DNA of 64,000 nucleotides from an uncultured Aquimarina sp. (GTDB lineage Bacteria; Bacteroidota; Bacteroidia; Flavobacteriales; Flavobacteriaceae), in NCBI GenBank assembly GCA_947500545.1, contig CANMSO010000001.1, positions 62,001 through 126,000 of the forward strand, given 5' to 3'. Both the position numbers and the translations under genes were made by a program. The notes under the pieces were generated by a model. That model saw only the letters and a program-made list of their open reading frames with translations, was not told the origin of the DNA and did no database searches. Below are positions 53,802 to 63,100 of the stretch, piece by piece. The number at the start of each line of letters is the position of its first letter. Within the stretch, counting starts at the first letter, position 1.

Positions 53802-53921
53802 ACAAAAAGAAACATAAGAAATACTAAAAATATTGATTACTATATTGAATTAAACTATTCTTTTTTTGCCCAAGCACAATTAGCCTACAAATTCTTAAGC
53901 CTCACCCCAAGAGGCTTTTTT
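53802..53921 (+). ncRNA. Candidate small RNA 2
   Basis: The box TATATTTG at 53788-53795 is followed by about 120 bp ending in a terminator (AAGCCTC / GAGGCTT, then T, 53897-53921). Its 5-prime region (TAGTGTACAAAAAGAAACAT) resembles that of the first unit (AAGTGTAAAAGAAGAAAAGT), suggesting a duplicated pair. Confidence 0.4.
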
Positions 53922-53999
53922 ATTGTCAAATTTTTCATTTAACTACTTTAATTGTGACGTTCTCATTTTTTATCCAGAAATTAGTCAAAAACAAAGGTG

Positions 54000-54632
54000 A
54001 TGCAGACTAATTTGTATAGAGGGTTTGAGTTGTTCGCTCTTTTTATTTTACTTCCAATAAGTTTTTTACTTGATTATCATGTTGTTTTTAAAATTGTGCC
54101 AACAATTTTAGGGTTTATATATGTCTTATTTATTCTTAAAAGAGAAGGCCTTCTAAAATTGAAATTACCTGATAAATCATACTGGAAACCATTTTGGAAA
54201 GAAACAGTTATCAAATTGGCCATTATAGTTATAATAACAGGATTGTACGTGTTTTTTGTGGCTCCAGATAAATTATTTTCTGTTTTAATAGAGAGACCAG
54301 AGTTATGGGTAATGATTTTATTTATTTATACTTTTTTATCAGTATGGCCACAAGAAATTATTTACAGAACGTTTTTTTATGAACGTTACGAAGGATTAAT
54401 TCCCAATAAATGGTTGTTTGTTTTTATAAATGCTATTCTTTTTTCTTTAGCGCATCTTTTTTTGGGTAGTTTTTTGGTACAGCTATTAACTTTTATAGGA
54501 GGTTTACTCTTTGCCTATACATATCAAAAAACAAAGTCAACTACCATAGTTTCTGTGGAACATGCAATTTATGGTAACTGGTTATTTACTGTTGGTATGG
54601 GTGAAATGCTGGCGTTTCCAGGTCCAGAATAG
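54000..54632 (+). CDS. CPBP-family intramembrane protease-like protein
   Basis: A 210-residue protein with about six membrane helices. The motif-1 position reads WPQEIIYRTFFYERY, where the family has E-E-x-x-x-R, so the first glutamate is glutamine. The later histidines are present in LFSLAHLFLGSF and VSVEHAIYGNW. It belongs to the CPBP (CaaX protease/bacteriocin-processing) family. Activity is uncertain because of the Glu-to-Gln change. A GTG three bases upstream is an alternative start. Confidence 0.82.
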   Translation: MQTNLYRGFELFALFILLPISFLLDYHVVFKIVPTILGFIYVLFILKREGLLKLKLPDKSYWKPFWKETVIKLAIIVIITGLYVFFVAPDKLFSVLIERPELWVMILFIYTFLSVWPQEIIYRTFFYERYEGLIPNKWLFVFINAILFSLAHLFLGSFLVQLLTFIGGLLFAYTYQKTKSTTIVSVEHAIYGNWLFTVGMGEMLAFPGPE

Positions 54633-55202
54633 TTATACAAAATATTCAATCAACTGTTTTATGGCTTTTCCGCGGTGTCCGATTTTATTCTTTTCAGAAA
54701 GCGGAAGCTCGGCAAATGTTTCGGTATGTTCCTCAGGTAAAAATATTGGATCATAACCAAAACCACCTTTCCCTTTCTTACTAACGGTAATGCTTCCTTT
54801 GCAAATTCCTGTAAATGTGGTTAATTCTCCCTCAATCTGTAAAGCAATTACGGTCTTAAACTGGGCATTTCGATTTTCTTTTCCATCCAATTCGTTCAAT
54901 AGTTTTTTCATATTGGCATTAGCATCTTTTGCAGCTCCGGCATATCTGGCAGAGAAAACCCCAGGTGCTCCATTTAACGCCTCAACTTCAAGTCCAGTAT
55001 CATCTGCAAAACAGTTATAGCCATAATGTTCCCAGATATACTTTGCTTTTTGTCTTGCGTTTCCTTCTATGGTAGGAGAGGTTTCAGGAATATCTTCCTT
55101 ACATCCAATATCTGAAAGCGACAGCAATTCAATTTGAGGAGGAATAAGTGCTTTAACTTCTTTTAATTTGTTCTGATTATTGGTTGCGAATACTAATTTC
55201 AT
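54633..55202 (-). CDS. rdgB: Non-canonical purine NTP pyrophosphatase (RdgB/HAM1)
   Basis: A 189-residue Ham1 enzyme: [56 protein letters not shown], and [17 protein letters not shown]. It hydrolyses ITP, dITP and XTP to monophosphates, keeping them out of DNA and RNA. It is the third gene of an operon with the HAD phosphatase upstream. Confidence 0.94.
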   Translation of the reverse strand: MKLVFATNNQNKLKEVKALIPPQIELLSLSDIGCKEDIPETSPTIEGNARQKAKYIWEHYGYNCFADDTGLEVEALNGAPGVFSARYAGAAKDANANMKKLLNELDGKENRNAQFKTVIALQIEGELTTFTGICKGSITVSKKGKGGFGYDPIFLPEEHTETFAELPLSEKNKIGHRGKAIKQLIEYFV

Positions 55203-55222
55203 TTTGAATATTTAAAAAATAA

Positions 55223-55747
55223 TTATGCCTCGGCATCGTAGTCAGAAATCCACTTTCCTTGTACCTTGAGTACTTGTTCGATAACGTCTCTAACACATCC
55301 TTTTCCTCCTTTTTTAAAAGAAACGTATTTTGAAACCTCTTTAACTTCTGCAACGGCATCTTGTGGACAGGTAGGTAAACCGATCATTTGCATCACCGGA
55401 AGATCGGGAATGTCATCGCCCATATATAGCACGTTTTCTAATTTGACATTTCGGATATTTAAGTATTCATTTAGTTGCTGTACTTTTTGGTGTGCTCCAA
55501 GGTATATATCTTTTATTCCTAATCCTGCTAATCGTTTTCTAACACCTTCATTTTTCCCTCCAGAAATTATACATACGTTAAACCCCTGCATGGTAGCAGT
55601 TTTAAGAGCATATCCATCTTTTATATTCATTGTTCTTAGTAGTTCTCCGTCAGTATTTATGAGTACAGTACCATCTGTTAGTACGCCATCCACATCAAAA
55701 ATAAAAGTGGTAATATGTTGCAGGTATTCTTTATAACTTTTTTCCAT
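55223..55747 (-). CDS. KdsC-like HAD phosphatase
   Basis: A 174-residue C0-type HAD phosphatase: FDVDGVLTDGTVLIN (nucleophile Asp near 19), NIKDGYALKTATMQGFNVCI, ISGG, and YMGDDIPDLPVM. It matches 3-deoxy-D-manno-octulosonate 8-phosphate phosphatase in size and motifs. It overlaps the DUF2520 gene by 17 bp. Confidence 0.87.
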   Translation of the reverse strand: MEKSYKEYLQHITTFIFDVDGVLTDGTVLINTDGELLRTMNIKDGYALKTATMQGFNVCIISGGKNEGVRKRLAGLGIKDIYLGAHQKVQQLNEYLNIRNVKLENVLYMGDDIPDLPVMQMIGLPTCPQDAVAEVKEVSKYVSFKKGGKGCVRDVIEQVLKVQGKWISDYDAEA

Positions 55748-56495
55748 ATTTAGATTGTATTGCCTTAGTTAATGCTTTGTAAGTTTCCTTTTGTGAAGTA
55801 TTAGATAAAATTTTTAAGTGTCGCGCTATGGTTTCGTAATCATTTCGAATTGCTGGACCTGTCTGTGCCTCATTAGGGTCTATTTCTATAGCTTTTTGAG
55901 CAGTTTCAAGTAATAGGGGGTGTAAAATTTCAAAAGGAATATTGTTTTCTTTGCATATATCGTTTCCTACCGAAAACAAATAATTAGTAAAATTATTTAC
56001 AAATACGGCAGATACATGCAAAATGTTTCGTTGTTCTGATGAAATCTTATAAACTTTTTGAGATAATGTGGTTGCAAGCTTTTCTAAAATCATTAAATTT
56101 TTTTCCTCATCGGCCTCTATGCAAATTGGAATGGTACTAAAATCCACTTTTTTATCCTTACTGAAGGATTGAAGCGGATAGAACACTCCTTTTTGATTTG
56201 AGTGATCCAGTACCTGCATTGGAACACTTCCGGAAGTATGAACGACAAACTTGTTCTTTAATTGAAGCTTCTCTGAGATTTCTTTAATGGCGTCATCGCT
56301 TACTGCCAATATATATAGATCAGCTTCTTTTAAAAGATTGATGTCATCTGTAATAGTACTTTTTTCTTGATCGGGATGAAGCCTAATTCCCTTGCGATTA
56401 TAGCATTGCACAATATCTACAGAGTTTAGTTTTCTAAAAGCACTGTGCAGGTGTTGTGCAACATTTCCGGCACCAAGAATTACTATTCTAATCAT
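55731..56495 (-). CDS. Rossmann-like DUF2520 dehydrogenase-type protein
   Basis: The 254-residue protein from the ATG at 56495 (MIRIVILGAGNVAQHLHSAF) has an N-terminal NAD(P)-binding Rossmann fold and a helical C-terminal DUF2520 domain (HVSAVFVNNFTNYLFSVGND, GPAIRNDYETIARHLK). It resembles F420/NADP oxidoreductases and pyrroline carboxylate reductases; the substrate is unknown. The frame extends to 56543, but the hydrophobic extension is unlikely to be translated. It is the first gene of the kdsC-like/rdgB operon. Confidence 0.85.
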   Translation of the reverse strand: MIRIVILGAGNVAQHLHSAFRKLNSVDIVQCYNRKGIRLHPDQEKSTITDDINLLKEADLYILAVSDDAIKEISEKLQLKNKFVVHTSGSVPMQVLDHSNQKGVFYPLQSFSKDKKVDFSTIPICIEADEEKNLMILEKLATTLSQKVYKISSEQRNILHVSAVFVNNFTNYLFSVGNDICKENNIPFEILHPLLLETAQKAIEIDPNEAQTGPAIRNDYETIARHLKILSNTSQKETYKALTKAIQSKYGKKL

Positions 56496-56601
56496 TCTGC
56501 TAAAATAAGGAAGTTGCCAGAAAAAAATGAATAAGATTAACACTTCTGTTAAAACCGTTAAATCAAAAGAGTATAATACAATTTTATCTTGCTAAAAACA
56601 T

Positions 56602-56609
56602 TAAATTTG
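56602..56609 (+). promoter_or_regulatory. Promoter -7 box of ccsBA
   Basis: TAAATTTG (TAnnTTTG), 25 bp before the ATG at 56634. It lies inside an alternative N-terminal extension from 56589, which it argues against. Confidence 0.65.
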
Positions 56610-56633
56610 CCGAGCAAAAAAAGAAAGATAATT

Positions 56634-59600
56634 ATGCAAGATAAGCTAGCAAGCATTTTGTTCTCTACACGATTAATGGCACTTTTATTTATCGTTTTCG
56701 CAGCTTCTATGGGAATAGGTACATTTCTAGAAGATGCGTATGGCACTACGGCGGCAAGAATCTGGATATACAATACCTGGTGGTTTGAAGCTATAATGGT
56801 ATTTTTTGCCATTAATTTTTGTGGTAATATTTTTAGATATAAACTATATAAACGAGATAAATGGGCGACATTGTTATTGCATTTATCTTTTATTATAATA
56901 ATTATAGGAGCTTTTGTAACGCGTTATATCAGTTATGAGGGTGTTATGCCGATCCGAGAGGGAGAAACAACAGCTACTTTTCTTTCTGAAAAGACCTATT
57001 TGAAAATATTTTTGGACGGTGAGATTAACGGAGAACCACGTAGAAGAATCATTTCAGAGGTATTAGAATTGGCTGAAGCGGCCAATAATGATTTTGTAAT
57101 TAATACTGATTATAATAAGCAACCAGTTGCAATTCAGTACAAAAGCTATATCCAAGGTGCAGAAATGGGGTTGGTACCTTCAGAAGGAGGAGAAAATTAT
57201 TTAAAAATTGTTGAAGCTGGTGACGGAGATCGTCATGACCATTTTCTTAAGGAAGGGGAAGTATCCAATATACATAATGTATTGATAGCGTTTAATAAAT
57301 CTACACCTGGGGCTATTAATATTACATATAAAAATGACAGTTACTTTATCGAATCTCCATTTGATGGTTCGTATTTAAGGATGGCGGATCAAAAACAAGG
57401 TTTGGTTTTTAAAGACAGTTTACAACCTTTAATGCTTCGCTCGTTGTATCAAACTGCTGGAATGCAATTTGTAATTCCGGACCCGGTAATTACGGGTACG
57501 TATGATATTGTTCCAATTGAAGAAAAGGATAAAGGACAGCAAGATGCTTTAATTTTTAATGTTTCAACCAAAGGAGAAACGAAAGAAGTTAAATTGTTAG
57601 GGGGTAAAGGGTATAATAGTGATATGACCAAAGTTACTCTTGGTGGATTAGATATGTACTTTGGGTATGGCTCTAAAGAAATGGAATTGCCCTTTGCATT
57701 GAAATTAAATGATTTTATAGCAGAAAAGTACCCAGGTACTCAAAATGTGTATAAATCTTTTAAAAGTAAGGTAGATATTGTAGAAGGTGGTGACTCACAA
57801 CCTTATGATATTTATATGAACCATGTTTTGGATCACAAGGGATATCGATTTTTTCAAGCTTCTTTTGATCCTGATGAAAAAGGAACGGTGTTGTCTGTAA
57901 ATCACGATCGTTGGGGTACTTTGATTACATATACCGGATATATGTTATTATATCTTGGGTTGATGTTAATTCTTTTTACTAAAGGATCTCGTTTTAAGGA
58001 TTTAGAAAAAATGCTTGACAAAGTAAAGTCTAAAAAGAAAGCGCTAACGGCACTTTTGATCTTGATGATATCAACGTTGTCGTTTGCACAAGATCAACCA
58101 GGTCATTCAGGACATTTACAAACTTTACCAAGTAAGACTCAGTTAGATTCTGTGATAAAGGCTAATGCGGTAAGTAAAGAACATGCAGCAGAATTTGGAA
58201 GCATCGTAATCCAGGATGAGCGTGGTAGAATGAAACCTGTAAATACATTTTCTTCAGAATTACTTCGTAAACTTAGTAAAAGGGAGACCTATGAGGGCCT
58301 AAATGCGGATCAGGTTTTTGTATCTATGGTAGAAAATCCATTTATATGGTACAGTGTTCCGATTATCGAAATACAACGAGAAAACGATAGTATCCGAAAA
58401 ATACTTGGAGTTCCAAAAACCGAAAGAAGAGTGTCTCTTATTGATTTAGTAGAACCAGACGGGTCTTATAAGTTAACACCATATCTTGAACGTGCCAGTA
58501 GTACAAATACACCTAGTAGTTTTGAAAAAGATTTTCTTAAAACTCATGAAAAGTTTTATTTACTTAATCAGGCATTAGGAGGAGGTATTCTTAGAGTCTT
58601 TCCTGTTCCGGGAGACGAAAGCAATAAATGGGTTTCAGTTCCAGAATTAAACGAGTATAAGTTTAGTGGGATGGATTCTGTATATACCAGACAGATTATA
58701 CAAATATACAGGCAGTCCTTACAAGAAGCTCGAGCAACTGGTGATTATAGTAAATCAAATCAATATGTAGCAAGTATAAAAAGTTTTCAGAAAAAATTTG
58801 GAAGTGAAGTACTGCCAAGTGACAAAAAAATCAAGGCCGAGATAGCACTTAACAAGTATGATATTTTTAGAACATTATATCGATATTATATGCTTATCGG
58901 ATTGTTGTTAATGGTTTTTGTAATTTTTAGAATATTCAAAGAGTCTAAGATTATAAAAGGTATAGTAAATACTACAATAGGCCTGGTCGTTCTTCTTTTT
59001 ATAGCGCATACAGCAGGATTAATAATTCGCTGGTATGTTTCTGGTCATGCACCCTGGAGTGATGCGTATGAGTCTATGATATATGTCGCCTGGATGACAC
59101 TGGCTATTGGTTTGGCCTTTGGTAAGAGGAGTAATCTTACTATTGCTGCAACTACATTTGTGGCAGCAATTATATTGTTTTTTGCACATCAAAACTGGAC
59201 AGATCCTGCCATTGCGAATTTGCAGCCGGTATTAGATTCATATTGGGTATTAATTCATGTATCAATAATTGTAGGTAGCTATGGACCATTTTTTGTTGGT
59301 GCAATTTTGGGTATCCTTTCTTTGTTATTAATGATTTTAACCACCAATTCGAACAAGAAACGAATGGATCTTAATATAAAAGAAATAACAATTGTTAACG
59401 AGATGGCATTAACAATTGGTTTGGTTATGCTTACCATTGGTAATTTTCTTGGAGGTATGTGGGCCAACGAAAGTTGGGGTCGTTATTGGGGCTGGGATCC
59501 AAAAGAAACCTGGGCCTTGGTTAGTATTATGGTTTATGCCTTTGTAATACATATGAGACTTGTACCAGGATTAAGAAGTAGATGGTGGTTTAATTTAGCC

Positions 59601-59804
59601 TCTGTAATAGCTATTTACAGTGTGCTCATGACATATTTTGGAGTGAACTTCTATTTAAAAGGATTACATTCTTATGCTAGTGGGGATAAAGTAGTTACTC
59701 CTAATGGGGTGTTTTATTCTATTGTCTTTATAACAATTTTAGGAATACTCTCGTATTGGAGAAATAAGGTGCATTATAAGAAAAATAAAGAAGCTGTTTC
59801 TTAA
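56634..59804 (+). CDS. ccsBA: Cytochrome c biogenesis protein CcsBA (fused ResB-ResC type)
   Basis: The 1,056-residue membrane protein begins with a CcsB/ResB part: early helices at LMALLFIVFAASMGIGTFLE and LHLSFIIIIIGAFVTRYISY, a large periplasmic region, and a helix near 445. The CcsA/ResC part is in the last 300 residues, with the WWD haem-handling signature NESWGRYWGWDPKETWALVS and conserved GHAPWSDAYESMIY. Flavobacteria use this system II fusion to attach haem to c-type cytochromes outside the cytoplasm. An internal signal-like segment (ALTALLILMISTLSFAQ) lies between the two parts. Confidence 0.93.
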   Translation: MQDKLASILFSTRLMALLFIVFAASMGIGTFLEDAYGTTAARIWIYNTWWFEAIMVFFAINFCGNIFRYKLYKRDKWATLLLHLSFIIIIIGAFVTRYISYEGVMPIREGETTATFLSEKTYLKIFLDGEINGEPRRRIISEVLELAEAANNDFVINTDYNKQPVAIQYKSYIQGAEMGLVPSEGGENYLKIVEAGDGDRHDHFLKEGEVSNIHNVLIAFNKSTPGAINITYKNDSYFIESPFDGSYLRMADQKQGLVFKDSLQPLMLRSLYQTAGMQFVIPDPVITGTYDIVPIEEKDKGQQDALIFNVSTKGETKEVKLLGGKGYNSDMTKVTLGGLDMYFGYGSKEMELPFALKLNDFIAEKYPGTQNVYKSFKSKVDIVEGGDSQPYDIYMNHVLDHKGYRFFQASFDPDEKGTVLSVNHDRWGTLITYTGYMLLYLGLMLILFTKGSRFKDLEKMLDKVKSKKKALTALLILMISTLSFAQDQPGHSGHLQTLPSKTQLDSVIKANAVSKEHAAEFGSIVIQDERGRMKPVNTFSSELLRKLSKRETYEGLNADQVFVSMVENPFIWYSVPIIEIQRENDSIRKILGVPKTERRVSLIDLVEPDGSYKLTPYLERASSTNTPSSFEKDFLKTHEKFYLLNQALGGGILRVFPVPGDESNKWVSVPELNEYKFSGMDSVYTRQIIQIYRQSLQEARATGDYSKSNQYVASIKSFQKKFGSEVLPSDKKIKAEIALNKYDIFRTLYRYYMLIGLLLMVFVIFRIFKESKIIKGIVNTTIGLVVLLFIAHTAGLIIRWYVSGHAPWSDAYESMIYVAWMTLAIGLAFGKRSNLTIAATTFVAAIILFFAHQNWTDPAIANLQPVLDSYWVLIHVSIIVGSYGPFFVGAILGILSLLLMILTTNSNKKRMDLNIKEITIVNEMALTIGLVMLTIGNFLGGMWANESWGRYWGWDPKETWALVSIMVYAFVIHMRLVPGLRSRWWFNLASVIAIYSVLMTYFGVNFYLKGLHSYASGDKVVTPNGVFYSIVFITILGILSYWRNKVHYKKNKEAVS

Positions 59805-60017
59805 ATTTTAATTTACAAAAGAAGCAATTTTGACGATGTGTTTTGTGATCCATTAAAAAGTAAAGCCCCATATTTAAGATATTAATTTAATTTTCCATAA
59901 TAAACACTACAACAAGTACATATTTTTTCTTAATCCTTATATGCATTCCAAGTACATAGTTTTGTATATGAATAGTAAATCTTTATTTCTTAATTTTTCC
60001 AATTAGAGAATCACAAA

Positions 60018-60566
60018 TTATAATGATACTATAGTGGTAATTTTAAGAGATGGATTTATCTGAGAAATGATAGTAATACTTTTGTCGTTTCTTTGAACAA
60101 CTTTAGTCTCAGGAATATCAACTATTTCTGCTAGTTTTGTTGGATATCCAGAGTGATCTGTCTGATAACTATACTCTTGTGGTGTCTTTTCTTCATGTAT
60201 ACTGGTTGTTTTTAGATAGATTGATAATGGTCTTGGTTTAAAATCTATGAGCCAACTTATTAGCTCTAGATTTGCAGGGGTGGTTGATTTTGTTTCTCCC
60301 GTGAGAAAATTAACGATGGGCTTAAATTTATCTCCCTTAACGCGTTCAATCGCGTACAATCGGTTTTCTCCCTCTTTAAACTTAAAAAACCGATTTAAAA
60401 TATCTTCGTCATACTTTTCATTTCTTCGATTTAAAAGCCAAATACAGGCTTCTTTAATTTGTTTTCTTGTAGGCTCGAGGAGATAACTACTCATATCTCC
60501 TCCTTTTTCCCTTTTGTACTTTTCAAGAATCTCATCCCTGTAAGTAATACTTGTTTTTGGTTTCAT
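60018..60566 (-). CDS. Unrecognised soluble protein
   Basis: A 182-residue protein (MKPKTSITYRDEILEKYKRE...). A helical first half (KQIKEACIWLLNRRNEKYDE) is followed by FKFKEGENRLYAIERVKGDK and a beta-rich tail ending in KSITIISQINPSLKITTIVS. It has no signal, membrane segment or recognised domain. It stands alone between ccsBA and the lipoprotein locus. Confidence 0.7.
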   Translation of the reverse strand: MKPKTSITYRDEILEKYKREKGGDMSSYLLEPTRKQIKEACIWLLNRRNEKYDEDILNRFFKFKEGENRLYAIERVKGDKFKPIVNFLTGETKSTTPANLELISWLIDFKPRPLSIYLKTTSIHEEKTPQEYSYQTDHSGYPTKLAEIVDIPETKVVQRNDKSITIISQINPSLKITTIVSL

Positions 60567-60906
60567 AATGGTTCATATTATCGGAATCTTTAGGAATTAT
60601 GAGGAATCTTTGGAATCCTTGGAATTGTTTGCAAATAAAGGTTCTAACTCTTCATAAATTCACATTAACAACTAGTTCCGGTTTCATATTGCTAACATAG
60701 TAAATGTAGAAGCCGGGTTTTTACGGAAATCCGTAACACGGTAGAAGATGGTCAATAGGAAAGTTGCCAAAAACTACTGTAGCGGATTTCAACTTTCCAC
60801 AATCAAAGGAGTACTCCCTGTAATGTAATGGTTGCTGATAACCAAAAGTATCTGGAAAATATCCGGACGGCAACCCCTTTGTCAAATCCAAAAAAAGTGA
60901 AAAATT
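60567..60906. promoter_or_regulatory. Structured leader upstream of the small lipoprotein
   Basis: 340 bp without a gene but dense in dyads: TTACGGA/TCCGTAA (60721-60736), GGAAAGTTG/CAACTTTCC (60758-60798), the palindrome GGAGTACTCC (60808-60817), and GGTTGC/GCAACC (60830-60875). It is more GC-rich than its flanks. It could be a folded 5-prime RNA leader or a set of operator sites for the nearby response regulator. Confidence 0.45.
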
Positions 60907-61068
60907 ATGAAAACGATATTTTATATACTGATAGCCCTATTTATGACCGCAAGTTTTACCTCGTGTACTGCAGATAGTATAACCGATAACAGTGAAATAG
61001 CTCCCGAAGAATTGGCTACTACCGGTGAAGATGGACAGGTCGAACATGAAGATGAAGGTGGAAATTAA
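60907..61068 (+). CDS. Small acidic lipoprotein or secreted peptide
   Basis: A 53-residue protein: signal MKTIFYILIALFMTASFTSC with a lipobox ending at Cys20, then a short acidic tail (ADSITDNSEIAPEELATTGE DGQVEHEDEGGN) with no other cysteine. It lies 87 bp before a sensor kinase gene. It may be the ligand, brake or target of that kinase; there is no direct evidence. Confidence 0.7.
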   Translation: MKTIFYILIALFMTASFTSCTADSITDNSEIAPEELATTGEDGQVEHEDEGGN

Positions 61069-61155
61069 ATCATAAAAAACTTATGATTGTTAAATCTGGT
61101 CTGTGTAGTATAAATATTACTATACAGACCAGATTTAATTTATTAATTTTGGGGA

Positions 61156-63084
61156 ATGAAACTTTGGCGCGTCGATTTCCCTTTTTTTATTTTAATTGGG
61201 ACAATATTTTTTTATGGTATTCTACCAACTTTTGGTCAAGTAAAACCTAATCCATCTCAACAAGATCTTGATAGTATATCTCATTATTATAAATTGAGCA
61301 AAGCAAGGGATTCTCTCTCTCTTTCCGAACGATTGCAATATGTCACCTGTTTTTTAAAAGGAGCAGAGTTATTTCAACAAGATTCTTTAATTTATAATGG
61401 GCTAATGCAAAAAACAATGCTACTTAGTAGGTCCAAAATGTATGATAGCGCTATTGCTTATTCTCATAAATTATATGATTTGGCTAATCAAAATGGGAAT
61501 AACACATACATTATAAAAGCTTATATAAAACTGGGGCTTTATAGTAGAAGAAATAATAAACTAACCGAAGCCTTTAATTATTACAATGAAGCTTTTAAAG
61601 TTGCCAATATCACAAACGATAGTATAAATGCAGGAAGAAGTTTATTGCATATGGCAAATATTCAGAATATTTTGGGAGATTATTCTGGTGGTAGAGTTAC
61701 CGCAGTAGATGGGGCAAAATATATAGAGAATACTAGTGATTTTAAAACTCTTGTAGGTTTGTATCAGGTTATAGCTGTTGCACATAGAGAACAAAAAAAT
61801 TATAATAAAGCGCTCAAGTATGTAGATAAAGCTATTGAAATTGATTCAAGTTTTATTAGTAGCCAGATTTTGATGAATACGAAGGCGAATATATTAGCTG
61901 ACCAAGGTAATTATGAGCAAGGGATAGTTATTCTTTCAGAGTTAGCTAAGGACTCTTTAATTAAAAAAAGTAAGAAAGAATATGCGAGAATACTGGATAA
62001 TCTAGGTTACATAAAATGGTTGCAAAATATTAATAACGAGAGCTCTGAAACATTACTTCTTACGGCCCTAAAAATACGTAAAGAAATAAATGATATAGAA
62101 GGTCTTATAGCAAGCAATATTCATCTTACAAAATATTATTTCAAGTTAGATAAGTTAAAGGCACTAAATTATACAGAAGAAGCTTATCATAATGCTAAAG
62201 AGCAAAATAGTTTAACTTCAATTTTAGAGGCTTTAGGTTTTGTATTTGATTTAAAGGAGAACACAAACAACGAAGCAAAAATTTTCAATAAAATCCACAA
62301 TCAACTAAAAGGAATCAATCAAAAGAACCGAGAGATTTATGCTCTAACAAAATATGAAAATGAAGATCTTACAAATCAAAATTTAATCCTGAAAGCCAAA
62401 ACCGCCAGAAAAGAAAGACAAGAAATTATATATTTTTTTGGGACTATTATTTTGTTATTGGCTGCCGGATTGGTTTTCTATTTACTACAGCAACGACATA
62501 AAAGAGAAAAGATTCGAGAGGTTTTTAATGCCGAAGCGCGTATTTCTAAAAAATTACATGATGAGTTGGCCAATGATGTGTATCATGTAATGACCCAGGT
62601 ACAAAATAATAGGAACGATCAGGAAGTATTAGATAAATTAGAAAATATTTATAGTAGAACACGGGATATATCAAGAGAAAACAGTGATTTTGATATAGGC
62701 CATAATTATGCACAAGAACTCAGCGGTATGTTAAGTAGTTACGGTTCTGACAGGACCAAGATTATTATAAAAGATATTGATGACATAAACTGGCAATCAA
62801 TCACCCCAGAAAAGAAAATTATTGTACATCGTATTATACAAGAATTAATGATAAATATGAAAAAACATAGTCATGCAGAACTTGTTGCTATTACGTTTAA
62901 AAAAGTACAAAGACGTATAGAAATAGGCTATGCAGATACTGGAGTTGGCGTCTCTAAAAATGACATTATTTATAGCAGCGGACTTCGGAATGCGGAAAAC
63001 CGTATAAAAACTATTGGAGGATCATTTATCTTTGATTCTGAAAGAGGAAAGGGCTTTAAGGCCAAAATATTTTTCCCGAATTAA
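61156..63084 (+). CDS. TPR-containing sensor histidine kinase (NarL-type)
   Basis: A 642-residue protein with a signal sequence (residues 8-28), TPR repeats across 60-400 (for example NYNKALKYVDKAIEIDSSFI), a membrane segment near 425-445 (IIYFFGTIILLLAAGLVFYL), a HisKA_3-like dimerisation helix with the phospho-His in ISKKLHDELANDVYH, and an HATPase (MINMKKHSHAELVAI, YADTGVGVSKND, SGLRNAENRIKTIGGS). It pairs with the response regulator 16 bp downstream. Its periplasmic or cytoplasmic TPRs suggest sensing of a protein or peptide partner. Confidence 0.88.
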   Translation: MKLWRVDFPFFILIGTIFFYGILPTFGQVKPNPSQQDLDSISHYYKLSKARDSLSLSERLQYVTCFLKGAELFQQDSLIYNGLMQKTMLLSRSKMYDSAIAYSHKLYDLANQNGNNTYIIKAYIKLGLYSRRNNKLTEAFNYYNEAFKVANITNDSINAGRSLLHMANIQNILGDYSGGRVTAVDGAKYIENTSDFKTLVGLYQVIAVAHREQKNYNKALKYVDKAIEIDSSFISSQILMNTKANILADQGNYEQGIVILSELAKDSLIKKSKKEYARILDNLGYIKWLQNINNESSETLLLTALKIRKEINDIEGLIASNIHLTKYYFKLDKLKALNYTEEAYHNAKEQNSLTSILEALGFVFDLKENTNNEAKIFNKIHNQLKGINQKNREIYALTKYENEDLTNQNLILKAKTARKERQEIIYFFGTIILLLAAGLVFYLLQQRHKREKIREVFNAEARISKKLHDELANDVYHVMTQVQNNRNDQEVLDKLENIYSRTRDISRENSDFDIGHNYAQELSGMLSSYGSDRTKIIIKDIDDINWQSITPEKKIIVHRIIQELMINMKKHSHAELVAITFKKVQRRIEIGYADTGVGVSKNDIIYSSGLRNAENRIKTIGGSFIFDSERGKGFKAKIFFPN

Positions 63085-63100
63085 TTATAATAGTGAGCTT

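Larger units (their letters stand above)
53290..53996. other. Intergenic region holding two candidate small RNA units
   Basis: No coding frame is supported. Two promoter-like boxes, each followed within about 150 bp by a strong terminator, occupy 53504-53921 (see the separate entries). Confidence 0.5.

Noticed and set aside
63014..63100. Upstream ATG for the response regulator
   Set aside because: It lies inside the kinase gene in another frame; the receiver domain begins at the ATG at 63101.
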